Assembly: GCA_963736695.1 (NCBI GenBank)
Contig: CAVTPU010000004.1
Location: 1,488,001 to 1,552,000 of the forward strand
DNA: 64,000 nucleotides
Direction of reading: 5' to 3'
Origin: CAVTPU01 sp963736695
GTDB taxonomy: Bacteria > Actinomycetota > Actinomycetes > Mycobacteriales > Micromonosporaceae
Shown here: positions 61,601 to 64,000 of the stretch, in pieces
Layout of the letters: every line of letters starts with the position of its first letter
How positions within the stretch are numbered: the stretch's first letter is position 1
Notes under the pieces: generated by a model
Told to the model about the DNA's origin: nothing
Database searches by the model: none
What the model saw: only the letters and a program-made list of their open reading frames with translations
Made by a program: the position numbers and the translations under genes

Positions 61601-62223
61601 GTGCGTCAACCACGCTGACGGTCACCGTCGACTCCACCGGTCTGGCCGCGGGCAGCGTCTCCGACGCCGCTCTCCAGCTGACCTCGACGAGTGGACGCAC
61701 GCCGCAGCTCTCCGTACCGGTGAAGTTGATCGTGCCCGGCTTCCAGTCGGCACTGGACTCCGGCAGCCGCTCGAGTCACGTCGACGCCCTGGGTGACACC
61801 TGGGCCGCCGACCGGGCTGCGGCTGCGGGGGTCTGTGGCTATCTCGGTTCGACCAGCACCGTGAAGACCAGTCGGACCATCGCCGGCACCACCGACTCGG
61901 CGCGCTTCGCCGACGCTCGGCAGAACATGTATGAATACCGGTGCGACGGTGTCGCCAACGGTGTGTATACAGTGGAGCTCGGATTCGCCGAGCTGTCGAA
62001 CACCCGCCCCAACAAGCGGGTCTTCGACGTCATGCTCGAAGACACGGTGGTGCTGCCCAACCTCGACATCGCGCTCGCGGTCGGCAGCTACACCGCGCTT
62101 GAGCGGACCTTCACGGTCACCGTCACCGACGGTGTGCTCGACATCCGGTTCATCACGCACTCCGGATTCGGCAAGCCGCTGGTCAACTCGGTTCGGGTAA
62201 CCCAGCGCCCGGATCTGGGCTGA
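58672..62223 (+). CDS. Large secreted subtilase (S8) with carboxypeptidase-regulatory-like and malectin-like domains
   Basis: An 1183-residue exported protease of the bacillopeptidase F type. Signal peptide ~1-30, a propeptide, and a catalytic domain with Asp in NIDTGVQFDH (~193), His in NDHGTHTMGTM (~241) and Ser in FSGTSMASPH (~411); the oxyanion Asn lies in FSNGNSGPS. It is followed by two carboxypeptidase-regulatory-like domains (AGATVAVQG.., VGATVALVG..), a strand domain with SLSTNGNIAF, a third regulatory-like domain, a BACON-like domain and a C-terminal malectin-like domain. GTG 58672 has GGGAGGA upstream. Confidence 0.9.
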   Translation: MGISSPSRWRAALLGAVAITMVAPISAAQAANPDTLAEQAVAAKVQAKLLAADPTDKVTFWVRFGAKPNLVAAEAKTTKAERGAAVRTAKIATADSSQSGVRALLTSEQADFQTFWISNAIKVTGQAKLFTEIAVRPEVVAIEADVPVVLPKPIVEPKANASVNAVEWNVDRINAPQVWAQFGRGEGIVVANIDTGVQFDHPAVANQYRGRSADGSLDHNYNWYDPSNSCPTAAPCDNNDHGTHTMGTMVGDDGTNQIGVAPGAKWIAAKGCESSSCSTASLMAAGQWVVAPTDLSGANPRPDLAPDVVNNSWGGGGFDPFYSDIVNTWVSSGIFPAFSNGNSGPSCNTSGSPGMDVASYSSGAFDVNNAIASFSSRGAGENGDIKPNLASPGVNVRSSIRNGGFANFSGTSMASPHTAATVALMWSASPALRGDIAATRGVLDATSIDVNDTSCGGTAADNNVFGEGRLDAFAAVSNSPRGPVGSASGTITSSAGALAGATVAVQGPISRTAVSGADGTYRFQTLSVGDYTVTVSKFGYQTFTGAVTVLEGQTAVRDAVLTAAASATITGTVSSTAGPAVGATVALVGTPVTTTTDANGHYSFTAPTGDYQLTVSSPYQCADAVTQALSITADATVDVTLPQRADSFGYTCAASTVAYPTLTTAVALTGDDAAKAIDLPFPIPLYGQVYNTASLSTNGNIAFAAGSATQSNVSLPSTSAPNGALYPFWDDLVVDTGGAIYSGVVGAAPHRWFAIEWRDVRRFGSTTERLSFVAMINEDGSVVYRYKDIAGTGNEAGAAATIGLENGAGTVAFQYGYNSAVLSDGLGIGFLSNRHGVVRGTVTDANDGLPVAGATVALTSGGTSIGSATSDAAGAWLAQVPAGDVTATVTANSYATATKAVTVAGGSVAIADTALGTARVVATPATLKVIAPAAQTRTRTIQVSNTGALATTVDLAEVGGDVPWLSATLGATSLAPGASTTLTVTVDSTGLAAGSVSDAALQLTSTSGRTPQLSVPVKLIVPGFQSALDSGSRSSHVDALGDTWAADRAAAAGVCGYLGSTSTVKTSRTIAGTTDSARFADARQNMYEYRCDGVANGVYTVELGFAELSNTRPNKRVFDVMLEDTVVLPNLDIALAVGSYTALERTFTVTVTDGVLDIRFITHSGFGKPLVNSVRVTQRPDLG

Positions 62224-62265
62224 CCAGGGCACGCCGGCGACTCTAGGGTCGCTGGCGTGACGCAA

Positions 62266-62308
62266 CCGGTGGGGCCGGGCGACATGTTGGGTCGCTCGGC
62301 CCCACCGG
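62266..62308 (+). terminator. Terminator after the large subtilase gene
   Basis: Perfect 12-bp arms 62266-62277 and 62297-62308 with a 19-base loop, 43 bases past the subtilase stop codon and just before the end of the convergent DUF1569 gene. Confidence 0.65.
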
Positions 62309-62341
62309 CGTTCACCGGTCGGCGGCGTTCACCGGTCGGCG
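62308..62341. repeat. 17-bp tandem duplication overlapping a stop codon
   Basis: GCGTTCACCGGTCGGCG occurs twice without a gap (62308-62324, 62325-62341). The second copy contains the stop codon of the minus-strand DUF1569 gene, so the duplication is in its 3' end. Confidence 0.85.
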
Positions 62342-62790
62342 GTCAGGTCCGGGAAGTGCTCGACGATGTGCATCACGTGCAGCCGTTCATAGTCCGTCTT
62401 GACACATGACCCGTACGCCAGATGCGGCGCGAGCGGCGGGTTGGCCCGCTCGAACTCGGCGACCGCGTCGCGCAGCCCAGCGACGGCCTCGGCGACAGGC
62501 AGGTCGGGGTCGGGCGTCGGCGCCCCCGGCAGCGTGGGGCTGAGGTCGTGACTGATTCGACCCACCCTCAGGAAGTGACGTTTGGCGAGGCGGCCGACGG
62601 TCGCCCGGAACACCGCCGGCTTGAGCTGGGGATATCCGGCAACCGAATAGTGGATGGACTGAGCGCAGTGCTGCAGTGCGGCCGAAGGGCTCACCCCACC
62701 CGCCGCGTTCAACGCTCCCGCTGCGGCCCGCCGCTCAACGGCGGCGACCACGTCGTGCAAGCGAGGCGAAACACTCGTCTGTGGCTTCAC
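62329..62790 (-). CDS. DUF1569 (DinB superfamily-like) protein
   Basis: A 153-residue protein of the DUF1569 type: SAALQHCAQSIHYSVAGYPQLKPAVFRATVGRLAKRHFL and APHLAYGSCVKTDYERLHVMHIVEHF are the characteristic segments, with His residues that may bind a metal as in DinB four-helix proteins. Function unknown. I chose GTG 62790 because GGGAGA precedes it; the frame extends upstream to 62970 without a supported start. Converges with the large subtilase gene. Confidence 0.78.
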   Translation of the reverse strand: MKPQTSVSPRLHDVVAAVERRAAAGALNAAGGVSPSAALQHCAQSIHYSVAGYPQLKPAVFRATVGRLAKRHFLRVGRISHDLSPTLPGAPTPDPDLPVAEAVAGLRDAVAEFERANPPLAPHLAYGSCVKTDYERLHVMHIVEHFPDLTADR

Positions 62791-63147
62791 AAATCTCTCC
62801 CACTTCTCCCATGGTCGTGGGCGATTTGACCGGCTGGCGCCGGCCTCGACGCCCACGATCACGCAACATTCGATGCCGTCCGACGCGGTCGCGTCAACCG
62901 TTCCCATGACACTCGCCACGCGGCGTCGAATCACGCTGCCAGTGCCGGCGGGGCACGGCGTACGAGTCATGCCGTTGATTCATAATGTCGGTGACCGCAC
63001 CCGCACCAGCCACGACCTGCGCAGACGATGACCACGAGGACGTGACCTGTGAGCCGCCCCACATCGACATGCGCCACAACCACGCACGAGGATCGGCTCC
63101 GCAGAATAACCTGGAAGCCCGCCAAGACATCACGAGTGGAGGAATGA

Positions 63148-63702
63148 GTGCTCACCGTCGGTGACCATTTCCCTGAGTACGACCTGACTGCATGCGTGTC
63201 GCTCGACCCGCAGCACGCGTTCGCATCGGTCAACCACAAGTCCCACGAGGGCAAGTGGCGGGTCGTGTTCTTCTGGCCGAAGGACTTCACGTTCATCTGT
63301 CCGACCGAAATCGCCGAGTTCGGCCGCCTCAACGGCGACTTCGCCGACCGCGACGCCCAGGTGCTCGGCGTCTCCGTCGACTCGGAGTTTGTCCACTTCG
63401 CGTGGCGAAAGGACCACCCCGACCTGCGTGACCTGCCGTTCCCCATGCTCAGCGACGTCAAGCGCGAGCTCACCACCGCCTGTGGCGTGCTCGGCTCCGA
63501 CGGTGTCGCGCAGCGGGCCACCTTCATCGTCGACCCGTCCAACGAGATCCAGTTCGTCATGGTCACCGCCGGATCCGTGGGACGCAACGTCGCCGAGGTG
63601 CTGCGGGTGCTCGACGCCCTGCAGACCGACGAGCTGTGCCCGTGCAACTGGAAGTCCGGCGAGGGCACGCTCAACGCCGCAGCCCTCATGGCCGGGGCGT
63701 GA
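63148..63702 (+). CDS. ahpC: Alkyl hydroperoxide reductase AhpC (peroxiredoxin)
   Basis: A 184-residue 2-Cys peroxiredoxin. The peroxidatic Cys is in DFTFICPTEIAEFG and the resolving region is DELCPCNWKSGEG with two Cys, as in mycobacterial AhpC that is recycled by AhpD. It reduces peroxides and peroxynitrite. GTG 63148 has GGAGG upstream. Overlaps ahpD by four bases. No oxyR gene is visible; the 240-bp upstream region (62908-63147) shows no gene. Confidence 0.95.
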   Translation: MLTVGDHFPEYDLTACVSLDPQHAFASVNHKSHEGKWRVVFFWPKDFTFICPTEIAEFGRLNGDFADRDAQVLGVSVDSEFVHFAWRKDHPDLRDLPFPMLSDVKRELTTACGVLGSDGVAQRATFIVDPSNEIQFVMVTAGSVGRNVAEVLRVLDALQTDELCPCNWKSGEGTLNAAALMAGA

Positions 63703-64000
63703 CGGTGGGCCTCGACGCCCTCAAGGCGGCGCTGCCCGACTATGCACGCGACACCCGACTCAACATCGGGACCGTGCTGGGCAGCGCCGCGCTCACCGAA
63801 CAGCAATCGTGGGGCACCGCCGTCGCCTGCGCCGTGGCGGCACGCAACCCGATCGTGCTGCGCGAGATCATCGCGGAGGCGAGCACCCGGATGACTCCCG
63901 AGGCGGTCACCGCGGCGAAGGCCGCCGGGTCGGTGATGGCGATGAACAACATCTACTACCGGGCCAAGCATCTGCTCGCCGACGAGCAATATCAGTCGAT
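63699..64000 (+). CDS. ahpD: AhpD alkyl hydroperoxidase, 3' end outside the window
   Basis: Frame from GTG 63699, overlapping the ahpC stop codon (GTGA), open to the right edge. The first ~100 residues read MTVGLDALKAALPDYARDTRLN and then AVACAVAARNPIVLREI and AMNNIYYRAKHLL, the known AhpD N-terminal half. The catalytic CxxC of AhpD would lie just beyond the edge. AhpD passes electrons to AhpC via its thiol pair. Confidence 0.9.
   Translation, partial: MTVGLDALKAALPDYARDTRLNIGTVLGSAALTEQQSWGTAVACAVAARNPIVLREIIAEASTRMTPEAVTAAKAAGSVMAMNNIYYRAKHLLADEQYQS

Overview
The window is GC-rich DNA from a high-GC Gram-positive bacterium, most likely an actinomycete. The evidence is the strong G/C bias at third codon positions, frequent GTG starts, three SigE-family sigma factors each followed by a start-stop overlapping partner gene, an AhpC/AhpD pair, a HelR-type RNA polymerase recycler, and many genes whose -10 box lies 6-8 bases before the start codon (leaderless mRNAs). 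I cannot name the genus from sequence alone.

Region 1 (1-19.9 kb) is a mosaic of small regulatory units: a HigB/HigA-like toxin-antitoxin pair, lipoproteins, two sigma factor + beta-propeller membrane protein pairs (the second followed by a PP2C phosphatase), a two-component system, several methyltransferases, and a SRPBCC-EVE-MarR operon whose promoter overlaps a palindrome. It also carries much gene debris: a multiply frameshifted leucine-rich-repeat gene, a second broken copy of that gene's 5' end, the tail of a subtilase, the tail of a TetR regulator, and a frameshift that joins a propeller gene to the phosphatase gene.

Region 2 (19.9-25.2 kb) is accessory DNA at a tRNA-Lys(CTT) gene. 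A 44-bp exact copy of the tRNA 3' half, still followed by a terminator, sits 2.7 kb from the intact tRNA and outlines a small integrated element that carries acetyltransferases and a truncated regulator but no visible integrase. Next to it lie a lone type I restriction R-type nuclease domain protein, a decayed HigB gene and a 103-bp repeat shared with the end of the element.

Region 3 (25.3-39.2 kb) holds a Fic protein, a sigma factor paired with an LCP-family protein, and then the clearest metabolic unit: an eight-gene minus-strand operon (37.5 to 28.4 kb) for CoA-dependent aerobic degradation of 2-aminobenzoate or a similar aromatic acid. It encodes a CoA ligase, a fused monooxygenase/ene-reductase, SDR, enoyl-CoA hydratase, acyl-CoA dehydrogenase, RidA, glutaryl-CoA dehydrogenase and an internal MarR regulator. 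The ligase activates the acid, the fused enzyme dearomatises the ring, beta-oxidation-type enzymes cut it, RidA may remove the amino nitrogen, and glutaryl-CoA dehydrogenase may finish the chain.

Region 4 (39.2-64 kb) is dominated by secreted proteins: a 1924-residue multicopper oxidase with unusual repeat modules, two large subtilases, a trypsin-like protease and a triple-repeat exported protein. Interspersed are housekeeping or genome-maintenance genes (HelR-like ATPase, orphan ParA, TrmB, SanA-like protein), and the window ends in an AhpC-AhpD operon cut by the right edge.
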